A stretch of 64,000 nucleotides of DNA from Lachnospiraceae bacterium (GCA_011959105.1 BLLU01000179.1:62001-126000); one strand, 5' to 3'; positions 42,922-52,501 are shown, numbered from the stretch's first letter. Made by a program: numbers and translations. Notes: generated by a model from the letters alone, not told the origin.

Positions 42922-43266
42922 ATGGATTACGCAGCAGCAATAAACGGTATTTCTTCCCTGGGCCTGGAACAGACCTCGGGTGTCGGGCTTAATTCGCTGA
43001 CAGGGGTTCTGACCAAAGAGGATAACAAGGTGGAAGGCACCATGTTTGACGCCTTCCTGAGTTCGGCCATCGATAATCTCAAGACTACCAACAACTATCT
43101 GTCCACTTCGGAGAACGAGAAAATCAAATTTATTCTGGGCGAGACGGAGAATGCCCACGATCTTTCAGTGGCCATGCAGAAAGCGTCCGATGCGCTGCAG
43201 TACACCGTCGTTTTTCGCGATAAACTTCTGGAAGCATATAACCAGATTATGCAGATGCAGATTTAA
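42922..43266 (+). CDS. fliE: Flagellar hook-basal body protein FliE
   Basis: Links the MS ring to the rod and is needed for early export. The 114 residues end with the FliE pattern DLSVAMQKASDALQYTVVFRDKLLEAYNQIMQMQI. The N-terminal half is less conserved (GISSLGLEQTSGVGLN). AAGGAG precedes the ATG. A hairpin separates it from fliF. Confidence 0.93.
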   Translation: MDYAAAINGISSLGLEQTSGVGLNSLTGVLTKEDNKVEGTMFDAFLSSAIDNLKTTNNYLSTSENEKIKFILGETENAHDLSVAMQKASDALQYTVVFRDKLLEAYNQIMQMQI

Positions 43267-43293
43267 TGATTTTTTATAGAATGGGACTGACTG

Positions 43294-43320
43294 GGAGTAG
43301 ATCACTATGTGATTTACTCC
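43294..43320 (+). promoter_or_regulatory. Intercistronic hairpin between fliE and fliF
   Basis: A 12-base-pair stem with one G-T wobble (43294-43305 with 43309-43320) and a 3-base loop. No T-tract follows, so it is not a standard terminator; it may protect an mRNA end or be a processing site. Confidence 0.6.
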
Positions 43321-43372
43321 ACAATGCATTGCGCATTTTTGAAAATATAATGCAGTCACAGAGGAGAAGCTC

Positions 43373-44968
43373 ATGTTAGACAGGCTGAAAGATATTCGGG
43401 CCAAGGTGCTTGAATGGTGGAATAAGTTTACATCCAAACAGAAAACAATCATAATAGCCATAGCGGCCATCGTGATCTTTGCGTTTGCGATCCTGATATA
43501 TGTGTTTTCCAGACCGCAGTATACCCGCCTTATGAACTGTGACACGGCTACCCAGGCCTCCACGGCCATGGATACGCTGGAGGCTGCGGGCATCGACTGC
43601 AAGCTGACCAACGACGGCCTGCATATCGATGTGAATGTGAACCAGATATCGGATGCCAACCGGGCGCTGGGCGCTGCGGGCCTGACCTCCACCGACCCCA
43701 ACATCAAGGATGTGACAGGGGCCGGCATGTCAGCCACGGAATCTGATAAGCAGAAGCTGTATTCGGACTTCAAGAGGCAGGAACTGGAGCAGGTTTTTAA
43801 GAGTTATGACGCGGTCAGGGACTGCCAGGTGCGGCTCAATCTCGCGAGGGATGACGGCACGCTGATCTTCAGGGAACAGGAGTCCTCCGTTTACATATGT
43901 CTGGAATTGGACGGCACGTTTACCTCGGACAATGCGGCCACCATGGCCAGAGCAGCCGCTACCTCGGTGGGAAACCCCACTACCTCCAATATATTTATCA
44001 GCGATACGGCGGGCAACACCCTGTTCTCCGGGGAAGAGGATTACTCGCTGACCGGATCTACCATCAGTCAGATGGAGGCCCAGAACGCGGCGGAGAGTTA
44101 TATCCGTTCCAAGGTGAAGCAGGCTTTGATCGGTACGGGCCTGTTTGATGCCATGGATGTGGCGTCCTTCCTGAAATTTGACTACTCCACCTATGAGGAG
44201 ACTAAGCATAATTATGCGGCTCAGGATGGCAGGGAAGAAGGGCTGATCGGACATCAGAGTAAGTCGGAGAGCGAGAGCAGCGGCGGCACCAGCAGTATAC
44301 CCGGCACGGACTCCAATGACGAGGACGGCTATATGCTGGATTTAAACGGAGAGACTTCTTCCAGTTCCAGCGATACGGACACGGATTATGTATTGGACGA
44401 GAGTATTATGAAGATCGTTACCCCGGCAGGGATTATTGACTATGACAGTTCTTCGCTGGCGGTGACGGCCCGCAGCTTTAATGTGGTACGGGAGGAGATC
44501 ATAGAGAGCCAGGGCCTTCTGGATGTGATGTCCTGGGAGGAGTACAAGGCCAATAACAGTACTTCCACCAGGATGGAAGTGGATGATGACTTATACGATG
44601 CCGTGGCCAGGGCCACCGGCATTTCCAGGGATAAGATCGTCATCATCGCCTACAGGGAGAACCTGTTCTTTGACAAGGAAGGCATGAATCTCAACTGGAC
44701 CGATATTCTGAGCATCGCCATGATCGTGATTATTTTGGCGCTGCTGGCCTTTGTGATCCTGCGGAGCATGGCTTCCAGAAGGGATGGAGACCAGGAGGAG
44801 GAACTGTCTGTGGAGAATCTGCTTCAGTCCACCCCCGAGAGCGAACTGGAAGATATCGAAGTGGAGAGCAAATCCGAGACGCGCAAGCTGATCGAGCGGT
44901 TTGTAGACGAGAATCCGGAAGCGGTGGCGAATCTGCTGCGCAACTGGTTGAACGAAGATTGGGGGTAA
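43373..44968 (+). CDS. fliF: Flagellar MS-ring protein FliF
   Basis: A 531-residue membrane protein that forms the MS ring. An N-terminal helix (TIIIAIAAIVIFAFAILIYVF) and a C-terminal helix (IAMIVIILALLAFVIL) flank periplasmic-side ring-building domains (YTRLMNC, DAANRALG-type, ARDDGTLIFREQESS). A Ser/Asp-rich low-complexity linker (SSSSSDTDTD) lies before the second helix. The C-terminal tail RKLIERFVDENPEAVANLLRNWLNEDWG is the FliG-binding motif. GAGGAG lies six bases before the ATG. FliG follows after four bases. Confidence 0.95.
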   Translation: MLDRLKDIRAKVLEWWNKFTSKQKTIIIAIAAIVIFAFAILIYVFSRPQYTRLMNCDTATQASTAMDTLEAAGIDCKLTNDGLHIDVNVNQISDANRALGAAGLTSTDPNIKDVTGAGMSATESDKQKLYSDFKRQELEQVFKSYDAVRDCQVRLNLARDDGTLIFREQESSVYICLELDGTFTSDNAATMARAAATSVGNPTTSNIFISDTAGNTLFSGEEDYSLTGSTISQMEAQNAAESYIRSKVKQALIGTGLFDAMDVASFLKFDYSTYEETKHNYAAQDGREEGLIGHQSKSESESSGGTSSIPGTDSNDEDGYMLDLNGETSSSSSDTDTDYVLDESIMKIVTPAGIIDYDSSSLAVTARSFNVVREEIIESQGLLDVMSWEEYKANNSTSTRMEVDDDLYDAVARATGISRDKIVIIAYRENLFFDKEGMNLNWTDILSIAMIVIILALLAFVILRSMASRRDGDQEEELSVENLLQSTPESELEDIEVESKSETRKLIERFVDENPEAVANLLRNWLNEDWG

Positions 44969-44972
44969 GGTC

Positions 44973-45983
44973 ATGGCAAAAGACGACGGCATATCCGGCC
45001 TGCAAAAGGCCGCGATTCTTTTGATCGTGCTGGGGCCGGAACGCTCGGCCAATGTATTTAAGCATTTAAAGGAAGAGGAGATTGAGGAACTCACGCTGGA
45101 GATCGCCAACACCCGCAGCGTGACGCCCCAGGTGAAGGAGAATATACTCAACGAGTTCTACGAGGTCTGTCTGGCCCAGCAGTATATTGCAGAGGGCGGC
45201 ATTACTTACGCGAAGGAACTGTTGGAGAAAGCTCTGGGCAACGACAAGGCCATGGATGTGATCGGCAAACTGACTGCGTCCCTCCAGGTCAAACCTTTCG
45301 AGTTTGTACGCAAGACGGACGCTTCACAGCTGCTTAACTTTATTCAGGATGAGCATCCTCAGACCATTGCGCTGATTCTGTCTTACCTGGCTCCGGGGCA
45401 GTCGGCCATGATCATTTCGTCACTGCCGCCGGAGAAACAGGCGGATGTGGCGAAACGTATCGCCGTGATGGACCGCACCAGTCCGGATGTGATCAAGGAG
45501 GTGGAGAAAGTGTTGGAATCCAAACTCTCCAATCTGGTCAATCAGGATTACACCATTATCGGCGGCGTGGACGCAGTGGTGGAAATCCTCAATACCGTGG
45601 ACCGGGGCACAGAGAAGCATATCATGGAGACCCTGGAAATCGAGGAGCCCGAACTGGCAGACGAAATCCGCAAGAAGATGTTCGTGTTCGAAGATATCCT
45701 GCTTTTGGACGACAGGGCCATACAGCAGGTGCTGCGTAATGTGGACAATAATGACCTGGCCATTGCACTCAAGAATGCCAATGAGCAGGTACAGAGCGCA
45801 ATCTTTGACAATATGTCCAAACGTCTGGCTGTGATGATCAAGGAGGATATGGAATTCATGGGTCCGGTGCGTATGAAGGACGTGGAGGAAGCGCAGCAGA
45901 AGATTGTAAATATTATCCGCAAGCTGGAGGATTCGGGAGAGATCATTATCTCCAGAGGTGGAGGTGACGAGATCGTTGTATAA
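44973..45983 (+). CDS. fliG: Flagellar motor switch protein FliG
   Basis: The rotor protein that contacts the MotA stator and FliF. The 336 residues include the N-terminal FliF-binding domain (GLQKAAILLIVLGPERSANVFKHL), the EHPQ motif at 127-130, the MFVF motif at 236-239, and the C-terminal torque domain (QQVLRNVDNNDLAIALKNAN ... MSKRLAVMIKEDMEFMG). This C-terminal domain is the one echoed in the XRE regulator at 18532. The stop overlaps the likely fliH start by eight bases. Confidence 0.97.
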   Translation: MAKDDGISGLQKAAILLIVLGPERSANVFKHLKEEEIEELTLEIANTRSVTPQVKENILNEFYEVCLAQQYIAEGGITYAKELLEKALGNDKAMDVIGKLTASLQVKPFEFVRKTDASQLLNFIQDEHPQTIALILSYLAPGQSAMIISSLPPEKQADVAKRIAVMDRTSPDVIKEVEKVLESKLSNLVNQDYTIIGGVDAVVEILNTVDRGTEKHIMETLEIEEPELADEIRKKMFVFEDILLLDDRAIQQVLRNVDNNDLAIALKNANEQVQSAIFDNMSKRLAVMIKEDMEFMGPVRMKDVEEAQQKIVNIIRKLEDSGEIIISRGGGDEIVV

Positions 45984-46857
45984 CAATTTACTGAAGCGGG
46001 GATACGGTTTTTTCTTAAATGAAACAGAGGAAAAAAGGGTAATAGACACCAACGAACTGGCTGCCAGGCGCCTGGAGGAGCTGCAGGCGGCCGTGCGCAG
46101 GCAGGCTGCAGGCATGTCCCGGGAAGACGGAGAATTTGCGGAAGGCTTTGTGCAGGGGCTTGATGCGGTGGATGTCTCCGGACTGCTGGACACGGCAGAG
46201 GGAAGCGGCGCCGTGATCAAAGCGGAGGCGGCCCGGGAAAAGGCTCAGGATATTTTGGAGGACGCCAATGCCAGGGCCCAGGAAATCCTGGAAGATGCCA
46301 GGGTTCAGGCGGAGCAGATTATGCAGGATGCTCAGGGTCAGGCTCAGGATCTTAAGAGGATTGCTGCCGAGGAGGGCCGGATGAGCGGCTATCGGGAGGG
46401 CAAGGAAAAGGCCGAGGCTGAGGCTGAGGGGCTGCGGCGGCAGCTGAAAGCCGAAGAGGAGCAGATGGAGGCGGATTACAGGGAAGCCCTGGAACAGATG
46501 GAGCCTGAGCTGGTGGAAGCCATCACAGGCATTTATGAGCATGTTTTCCGGGTGGAGTTGGGTTCTTATCAGGATATACTGGTACATCTGATTGCCTCCA
46601 CTCTGCGCAAGGCGGAGGGCAGCAAAGACTTTCTGGTGCATGTGTCCAGGGAAGATTATTCCTATGTAAATACGCAGAAGAAGCAGCTGCATGCAGCGCT
46701 CCCGGGAAGCGGGGTCACGCTGGAAATTATCGAGGATATGACCATAGAAAAGGACGCATGCATGATTGAGACGGAGGGCGGCATATTTGACTGTGGACTG
46801 GGCACCCAACTCTCCCTGCTGCGTCAGAAGCTGTTGCTGCTGTCCTATGAGGGCTGA
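45976..46857 (+). CDS. fliH: Flagellar assembly protein FliH
   Basis: A regulator of the FliI ATPase at the export gate. About 293 residues: a long Ala/Glu/Gln coiled coil (AREKAQDILEDANARAQEILEDARVQAEQIMQDAQ), then the FliH C-terminal domain (ITGIYEHVFRVELGSYQDILVHLIASTL ... IETEGGIFDCGLGTQLSLLRQKL). The start is uncertain. The TTG at 45976 is favoured because the strong site GGAGGTGA ends eight bases before it; GTG codons at 45958 and 45964 are in the same frame but overlap that site. Confidence 0.85.
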   Translation: MYNNLLKRGYGFFLNETEEKRVIDTNELAARRLEELQAAVRRQAAGMSREDGEFAEGFVQGLDAVDVSGLLDTAEGSGAVIKAEAAREKAQDILEDANARAQEILEDARVQAEQIMQDAQGQAQDLKRIAAEEGRMSGYREGKEKAEAEAEGLRRQLKAEEEQMEADYREALEQMEPELVEAITGIYEHVFRVELGSYQDILVHLIASTLRKAEGSKDFLVHVSREDYSYVNTQKKQLHAALPGSGVTLEIIEDMTIEKDACMIETEGGIFDCGLGTQLSLLRQKLLLLSYEG

Positions 46858-46931
46858 TGAGAGTTCCTGGTTCCTGCCGGCAGGCTGAGAAAAGACATGG
46901 GATATGCGGACGGAAATGAGAGTGGAGATAA

Positions 46932-48251
46932 TTGACGACGAGAAAGCTTGACTTAGAGAAATATAGGGAAGTAGCCGGGGATACATTTTTCAGAAAGCTG
47001 GGCAAGGTGGTCAACGTGGTGGGACTCACCATCGAGTCCGTGGGTCCGGATGCCCGGCTGGGCGATGTGTGCCGCATCGTGCCCGACACGGCGGAGGCAG
47101 AGCCTGTTATGGCCGAGGTGGTAGGATTTCGGGACAGGCGCACACTGTTGATGCCTCTGGATCAGGTGGAGGGAATCCGCCTGGGATGTTCGGTGGAGAA
47201 CACCGGCTATCCTTTGACGGTCACGGTGAGCGAGGAGTTGCTTGGCAAGACTCTGAACGGCTTGGGGCAGCCGGTGGACGGCGTCCCTGTCAGGGGAGGA
47301 AACTATCCCGTGGAGGCGCCGCCCCCGGATCCTCTGCGGCGGGAGATTATCGACACCGTGCTGCCTCTGGGAGTGCGGGCGGTGGATGGTATTATGACCG
47401 TGGGAAAGGGACAGAGGATCGGCATATTCGCAGGTTCAGGCGTAGGAAAATCCACGCTGATGGGCATGTTTGCCCGCAACACTAAGGCAGACATTAATGT
47501 GATCGCTTTGATCGGCGAGCGGGGCCGCGAGGTGCGGGAATTTATAGAACGCGATCTGGGCGAGGAGGGTATGCGGCGCTCCGTGGTGGTGGTAGCCACT
47601 TCTGACCGCCCGGCTTTGGAACGCAAAAAAGCGGCGCTCACCGCTACGGCCATCGCGGAATATTTCAGGGACAGGGGGAAGGATGTGCTGCTGATGATGG
47701 ACTCCCTGACCCGTTTTTCCATGGCCCAGAGGGAGATCGGCCTGGCCAGCGGGGAACCGCCGGTGTCCAGAGGGTATCCTCCCAGCGTATATTCCGAGAT
47801 GCCCAGACTTCTGGAACGCGCAGGGCGATCCGATGTGGGATCCATCACAGGGCTGTACACCGTGCTGGTGGACGGTGATGATTTTAACGAACCCATTACG
47901 GATACGGCCAGGAGTATCCTGGACGGACATATTATGCTGAACCGTAAGCTGGTACATAAGAATCATTATCCGGCCATTGACGTACTGCAGAGCATCTCCA
48001 GATGTATGAGTCAGATTGCTGCCAGGGAACATAAGCGGCTGGCCGGTAAACTTAAGAATGTGCTGGCAACCTACAATGAGGCGGAGGATCTGATTAACAT
48101 CGGCGCGTACAAGAGCGGAAGCAACCCGGAGATTGACTATGCCATCTCGATGATAGGGCAGGTAAACAGATTCCTTCAGCAGGAGGTGGACGAGAAAGTC
48201 AGCTTCGAGGAAAGCGTGTCCCGTCTGGAGGAGATGTTTGCGGAGAAATAG
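46932..48251 (+). CDS. fliI: Flagellum-specific ATPase FliI
   Basis: The export ATPase of the flagellar type III system. The 439 residues show GKVVNVVGLTIESVGP at the N-terminus, Walker A GSGVGKSTL, GERGREVREFIERDLG, Walker B LLMMDSLTRFSMAQREIGLA and EPPVSRGYPPSVYSEMPRLLERAG. The start is TTG at 46932: the codon before it is a stop, GGAG lies just upstream, and the reading begins with the typical LDLEKY. Confidence 0.96.
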   Translation: MTTRKLDLEKYREVAGDTFFRKLGKVVNVVGLTIESVGPDARLGDVCRIVPDTAEAEPVMAEVVGFRDRRTLLMPLDQVEGIRLGCSVENTGYPLTVTVSEELLGKTLNGLGQPVDGVPVRGGNYPVEAPPPDPLRREIIDTVLPLGVRAVDGIMTVGKGQRIGIFAGSGVGKSTLMGMFARNTKADINVIALIGERGREVREFIERDLGEEGMRRSVVVVATSDRPALERKKAALTATAIAEYFRDRGKDVLLMMDSLTRFSMAQREIGLASGEPPVSRGYPPSVYSEMPRLLERAGRSDVGSITGLYTVLVDGDDFNEPITDTARSILDGHIMLNRKLVHKNHYPAIDVLQSISRCMSQIAAREHKRLAGKLKNVLATYNEAEDLINIGAYKSGSNPEIDYAISMIGQVNRFLQQEVDEKVSFEESVSRLEEMFAEK

Positions 48252-48279
48252 AGAGGAATGGCGGGGAGAGGGATAAGCC

Positions 48280-48747
48280 ATGGCCAGATTCCGATACAGG
48301 ATGCAGAGCATTCTGGATATCAAACTGAAGATGGAGACCCAGGCAAAACAGGAGTTTGCGGCGGCCCAACAACGTCTCAATGAAGAGGAGGAGAAGCTGG
48401 CGGCGCTGCAGGAACGCAGGACGGACTACGAGCGCCAGGCCAGACAGCAGCTGCTGGGAACCCTGAACTGCCGGGATATGGCAGAGAACAAAGAGGCGCT
48501 CCTGCGCATGGATGAGTACATTGCCCAGCAACATATCCAGATCCGGAAAGCGGAGGAGAAGGTGGAGCAGGCCAGGAAGAAACTGGCGGAGGTCATGAAG
48601 GAGCGTAAGTCCCATGAGACACTGAAAGATAAAGCATTTGAACAGTTCCTGATGGATGAGAAGAAGCAGGAAGGCAAGGAAGTGGACGAACTGACCAGCT
48701 ATACTTATGGTCAGCGGCAGAAGGAAAAAGCTGTTGTCGAGGCATAG
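48280..48747 (+). CDS. fliJ: Flagellar export chaperone FliJ
   Basis: A 155-residue, almost purely coiled-coil protein (KMETQAKQEFAAAQQRLNEEEEKLAALQERR) starting with FRYRMQSILDIKLKMETQAK, which is typical of FliJ. It inserts into the FliI hexamer and couples it to the gate. Position directly after fliI confirms the call; the sequence itself is low complexity. It starts 28 bases after fliI. Confidence 0.88.
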   Translation: MARFRYRMQSILDIKLKMETQAKQEFAAAQQRLNEEEEKLAALQERRTDYERQARQQLLGTLNCRDMAENKEALLRMDEYIAQQHIQIRKAEEKVEQARKKLAEVMKERKSHETLKDKAFEQFLMDEKKQEGKEVDELTSYTYGQRQKEKAVVEA

Positions 48748-48854
48748 AGGCTGAAACTGACGTTCCAAACACCGATTGAATGGATATCCCGGGCTATGTT
48801 GGCGGATGTGCAGGAAAAGGTAAGTCTGTAGATGTAAGATTGGAGTTATAAGTT

Positions 48855-49730
48855 ATGGCGAAACAGGAAGATCCCAAGCAGGTGGCGGTTAAGGCTGAGA
48901 AGAACCAGATAAAAAACGAGAAGAAGCAACTGAAAAATGAGCAGAAGCAGCAGAAGAAGGAAGCCAGACGCCGGGCCAAAGAGATTGCGAAACGGGAGGA
49001 CGAACTGGCTGACGATGACGAGGGAGGGGGATTTGCCACTCTGCTGGCCACCATTATGATTGTAATGGTATGGCTGGCTGTGATCCTGGTGATAGTCAAG
49101 CTGGACGTGGGGGGATTTGGAAGCAAAGTGCTGACCCCGATTCTGCAGGATGTGCCGGTGCTGAATCGGATTCTGCCGGGCAATCCTGTGCTGGAGACCA
49201 AAGATCCGGAAAGTTACGGAGGCTATACCAGCCTGGTAGATGCGGTGGACTATATCCGGCAGCTGGAACTTGAATTGGAGAGAGCCCAGACCTCCGTTAA
49301 CGAGAAGAACGAGGAAATCGCCGAACTGAAGGCCAATGTGGTCCGGCTTCAGGAGTTTGAACAGAAGCAGTTGGAGTTTCAGCGGATTAAGAATGAGTTT
49401 CTGGAAGAGGTGGTCTATGCCGAGAACGGGCCCGGCCCGGAGGAATACCGCAAGTATTATGAGTCTGCGGACCCTGCCACGGCGGAACTGATCTACCGCC
49501 AGGTGATTGTGCAGCAGCAGGAGAGCAAGGAGATACAGGACTGGGCGGCGGCTTATTCCCAGATGAAACCCAAACAGGCGGCGGCTATACTGGAGGAGAT
49601 GAGCGATGACCTGGATGTGGCTGCCCGGATTTTAAAGACCATGGGTGTCGAGAGCAGAGGTTCTATCCTTGGAGTCATGGACCCTGAGATTGCGGCCCGT
49701 CTCACTAAATTAATGGAGCCGGAATCTTAA
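48855..49730 (+). CDS. YlxF/MotE-like flagellar protein
   Basis: A 291-residue membrane-anchored protein. A very basic N-terminal tail (KNQIKNEKKQLKNEQKQQKKEARRR) is followed by one membrane helix (FATLLATIMIVMVWLAVILVIVKL), a coiled coil (LELELERAQTSVNEKNEEIAELKANVVRLQEF) and a C-terminal MgtE_N-like helical domain (YSQMKPKQAAAILEEMSDDLDVAARILKTMGVESRG). Position between fliJ and fliK matches YlxF of Bacillus, where it is thought to act with the stator or rod. The long Lys tail resembles a topology signal. Confidence 0.82.
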   Translation: MAKQEDPKQVAVKAEKNQIKNEKKQLKNEQKQQKKEARRRAKEIAKREDELADDDEGGGFATLLATIMIVMVWLAVILVIVKLDVGGFGSKVLTPILQDVPVLNRILPGNPVLETKDPESYGGYTSLVDAVDYIRQLELELERAQTSVNEKNEEIAELKANVVRLQEFEQKQLEFQRIKNEFLEEVVYAENGPGPEEYRKYYESADPATAELIYRQVIVQQQESKEIQDWAAAYSQMKPKQAAAILEEMSDDLDVAARILKTMGVESRGSILGVMDPEIAARLTKLMEPES

Positions 49731-49828
49731 GTATACAGGCGGAAATGCCGATAATAGTAATGTCTTTCCATGAAGTGCGGTTCATGGGAACGACATTACA
49801 TAAATATCATGGAAAGGAGGTAGAACGG

Positions 49829-51226
49829 ATGACAAGTATACCTGCAAATCTGCAGAACTATCTGGCGGGGAGCCGGACGGGACAGCAGAAGGTACAGGCA
49901 TCGGAGTCGAAGGATGACTTTGGCAAGGTGCTTGACAGACAAAAGACAGGTACTCCCAGGGAGAACAACACCAATGCTCCCAAGAGGGCGGAGACTTCCG
50001 ATTCCGAGAAGACCCAGGGACAGAAGGATATGGGGAACGGAACGGATACGCGGACGGAGGCAAGCGAAGGGGATGTCGGCGAGGCAAAACCCGGTGAGGC
50101 CATTGACGGCCAGCAGTCTGCGGAGACGGAAGAGACGCAGCAGTCCGGGGAGACAGAAGAGACACAGTGCCCTGGGGGAAGCGTATCGGATGCACCTTCG
50201 GAGGAGACGCCCGGGGAGGGACTGGAGCAGGCTATGGAGATTCTGCAGAGCGCTATTTTGCAGATACAGGAACTGCTGATGCAGCAACTGAATCTCAGCC
50301 CCCAGGAGTTGGAACAGCTGATGCGGAAAGAGGGTGTCACGGAACTTCAATTACTGCAGCCGGAGACGGTGGATCAATTGATTCTGGATGCCGCAGGTGC
50401 TGAAGATCCGGTGGAACTGGTGATGGATGAGAATCTGTATCAGAGCAAGCAGGCCATTACCCAGGGATTCCAGGAGATTACCCGTGAAACGGAAGAGGAA
50501 CTGAACCGGGAAGGAGGCCTGTCCAAGGTACTGGAAGGGCTGGAGAATGTGGCGGGAGACAAGACGCTGCAGGGACCTTCTAAAGTGCCGGAGAGTATGT
50601 GGCAGGAGGACGGCCGCAACAGGGAAGGTTCTCAGGGACACGAAAAGAGCCAGAGCCAGAATCAGGGCGTGACCGGGCAGGCGTTCTTCCAGAATTACAC
50701 ATCCCAGACCCAGGGACAGACGGCTCTGCAGGCCGGTACAGCCACTGCCATGGCGGCCTCGTATACGGAGATGCCGGATTCCCAGCAGGTGGTGAATCAA
50801 ATCTTGGATTACATGAAGTTGTCCATGAAGCCGGAGAACACAGTACTGAACATGCAGCTTCACCCGGAGAGCCTTGGAACGCTGCATATCCAGATTACGG
50901 CCAGGGAAGGCATTATGACGGCACATTTCACAGCTTCGTCCGAGGCGGTAAAGAATGTGCTGGAGAATCAGATGGCTGTTCTGAAGGAGCATTTTGAACA
51001 GCAGGACATCAAGGTGGATGCCATTGAGGTCACTGTGGAATCCCATCAGTTTGAGAGCAATCTGGAACAGGGACGTCAGAGAGGCGGAGAGGAGCCGGGC
51101 AGAAGGCCCAAGAGAAGACGGCTTGACGTGAGCAGCCTGGAGTCGGGAGAGGAATTGACGGAATCGGAGCAGGTAATTACAGAGATGATGGCGGCCAGCG
51201 GCAATTCCGTAGACTATTTGGTTTGA
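49829..51226 (+). CDS. fliK: Flagellar hook-length control protein FliK
   Basis: A molecular ruler that switches export specificity. 465 residues: a Ser/Thr/Gln/Glu-rich N-terminal half without obvious structure, and a C-terminal Flg_hook domain (LNMQLHPESLGTLHIQITAREGIMTAHFTASSEAVKNVLENQMAVLKEHFEQQDIKVDAIEV). The ATG at 49829 is supported by AAAGGAGGT seven bases upstream; the frame extends 28 codons further without a site. Position between ylxF and flgD is standard. Confidence 0.9.
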   Translation: MTSIPANLQNYLAGSRTGQQKVQASESKDDFGKVLDRQKTGTPRENNTNAPKRAETSDSEKTQGQKDMGNGTDTRTEASEGDVGEAKPGEAIDGQQSAETEETQQSGETEETQCPGGSVSDAPSEETPGEGLEQAMEILQSAILQIQELLMQQLNLSPQELEQLMRKEGVTELQLLQPETVDQLILDAAGAEDPVELVMDENLYQSKQAITQGFQEITRETEEELNREGGLSKVLEGLENVAGDKTLQGPSKVPESMWQEDGRNREGSQGHEKSQSQNQGVTGQAFFQNYTSQTQGQTALQAGTATAMAASYTEMPDSQQVVNQILDYMKLSMKPENTVLNMQLHPESLGTLHIQITAREGIMTAHFTASSEAVKNVLENQMAVLKEHFEQQDIKVDAIEVTVESHQFESNLEQGRQRGGEEPGRRPKRRRLDVSSLESGEELTESEQVITEMMAASGNSVDYLV

Positions 51227-51257
51227 CCGGCATATTATTTAGGAAAGGAGTGGAAAT

Positions 51258-52010
51258 ATGAGTTTAGTAGCACCGGTAGAAGACGGGAAAATAGTGGAGA
51301 CATCTTCGGAGAGTTCTCTGAAAAGGGCCAAGAAAAGTTCTGAAAACGGTATGGATAAGGAAGCATTTTTGCAGCTTCTGGTAGCTCAGATGAAGTATCA
51401 GGATCCCTTAGAGCCCACATCTAACACGGAGTTTGTAACCCAGTATGCGCAGTTCTCACAGGTAGAACAGCTGCAGAACATGTCAGGCAATCTGGAATTG
51501 CAGAGAGCCAGTCAGCTGGTGGGGCAGCATGTTCGGGTGAAAACCACCAACAGCAGCGGGGATACAAATTATGTGGAGGGTAAGGTAGATTACGTGGGCT
51601 ATGAGAACGGCAAGGCCTATGTATCCATCGGAGGCGAGATGTATTCGGTGGGGGATGTGGATACCATAGCGGATGTGGAGTATCTGGAGGCTTACGAGAT
51701 GGCCAGAGACTGGATCATCGCTCTGAACAAGCTGCCCGCTCTGGCTACAATCTCTCTTGACGAGGCGGATGCCATCGACAAGCTGAAGGCAGACTACGAC
51801 AAGATGACCGACTACCAGAAATCCTTTATTGCCGAGGAGAAAGTGAAAGATCTGGACGCTTATGTGAAGCGGTTGGAGGAAGTGCGGGAGGCTGCAGGAA
51901 TCGGCAAGGACGATGAGACGGAAGGACCCGACGGGACGGAGCCGGGAGACAAGGAAGAAGGAACCGGCGATACGGAAAAGCCGGAGGAACCGGACAAACC
52001 GGAGGCGTAG
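51258..52010 (+). CDS. flgD: Hook-capping protein FlgD with unusual C-terminal helical domain
   Basis: The scaffold for hook assembly. Residues 32-80 are the conserved FlgD core (MDKEAFLQLLVAQMKYQDPLEPTSNTEFVTQYAQFSQVEQLQNM) and residues 87-143 a beta-rich part (LVGQHVRVKT ... VSIGGEMYSVGDVDTIADV). Residues 147-210 are different: EMARDWIIALNKLPALATISLDEADAIDKLKADYDKMTDYQKSFI resembles helical spacer repeats of Gram-positive surface proteins, rather than the usual Ig/Tudor end. A Glu/Asp/Pro/Gly-rich tail follows. AAAGGAG precedes the ATG. Confidence 0.92.
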   Translation: MSLVAPVEDGKIVETSSESSLKRAKKSSENGMDKEAFLQLLVAQMKYQDPLEPTSNTEFVTQYAQFSQVEQLQNMSGNLELQRASQLVGQHVRVKTTNSSGDTNYVEGKVDYVGYENGKAYVSIGGEMYSVGDVDTIADVEYLEAYEMARDWIIALNKLPALATISLDEADAIDKLKADYDKMTDYQKSFIAEEKVKDLDAYVKRLEEVREAAGIGKDDETEGPDGTEPGDKEEGTGDTEKPEEPDKPEA

Positions 52011-52105
52011 TGTCGGGACGTGCCGGGATACCATATGAAAGCGCAACTTTCAGAAGCTGATCGACGTGACGGCGCCGGAAAGAGGAAAGGACAGGGAATG
52101 AAGAG

Positions 52106-52501
52106 ATGAGAATACAGGGTTCGGAGTTCCTGACTGCGCTGCAAGAATCGGCCGCGGGCCAGAGGGGACGGACAGTTTCCGCCCAGAGCCTCACAGGGGA
52201 GGGCTTTTCCTTCCAGGAGGTACTGCAGAGCCGGGTGAGAGCCGATGATAATCTGAGATTTTCCAAACATGCCAGTGCCAGGCTTGAGCAGAGGGGCATT
52301 GATCTCACGGACGGGCAGCTGGAAAGACTGATGGATGGAACCAGAAGGGCAGGACAGAAGGGGATCAGGGATTCCCTGGTGATTGTGGATGAGTTGGCGT
52401 TTATTGTGAACATCCCCAACAGCACCGTTGTCACGGCCATGGACAGCAAGGATGCAGTCGAGAACATATTTACTAATATAGACGGAGCCGTAATCATGTA
52501 G
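52106..52501 (+). CDS. Flagellar operon protein, TIGR02530 family
   Basis: A 131-residue soluble protein. The middle (DNLRFSKHASARLEQRGIDLTDGQLERLMDG) and the end (VIVDELAFIVNIPNSTVVTAMD) match the TIGR02530 'flagellar operon protein' family as I recall it, found between flgD and flgE in Firmicutes. Exact function unknown; a role in hook assembly or regulation is likely from its position. The strand pattern ends with ENIFTNIDGAVIM. Confidence 0.8.
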   Translation: MRIQGSEFLTALQESAAGQRGRTVSAQSLTGEGFSFQEVLQSRVRADDNLRFSKHASARLEQRGIDLTDGQLERLMDGTRRAGQKGIRDSLVIVDELAFIVNIPNSTVVTAMDSKDAVENIFTNIDGAVIM

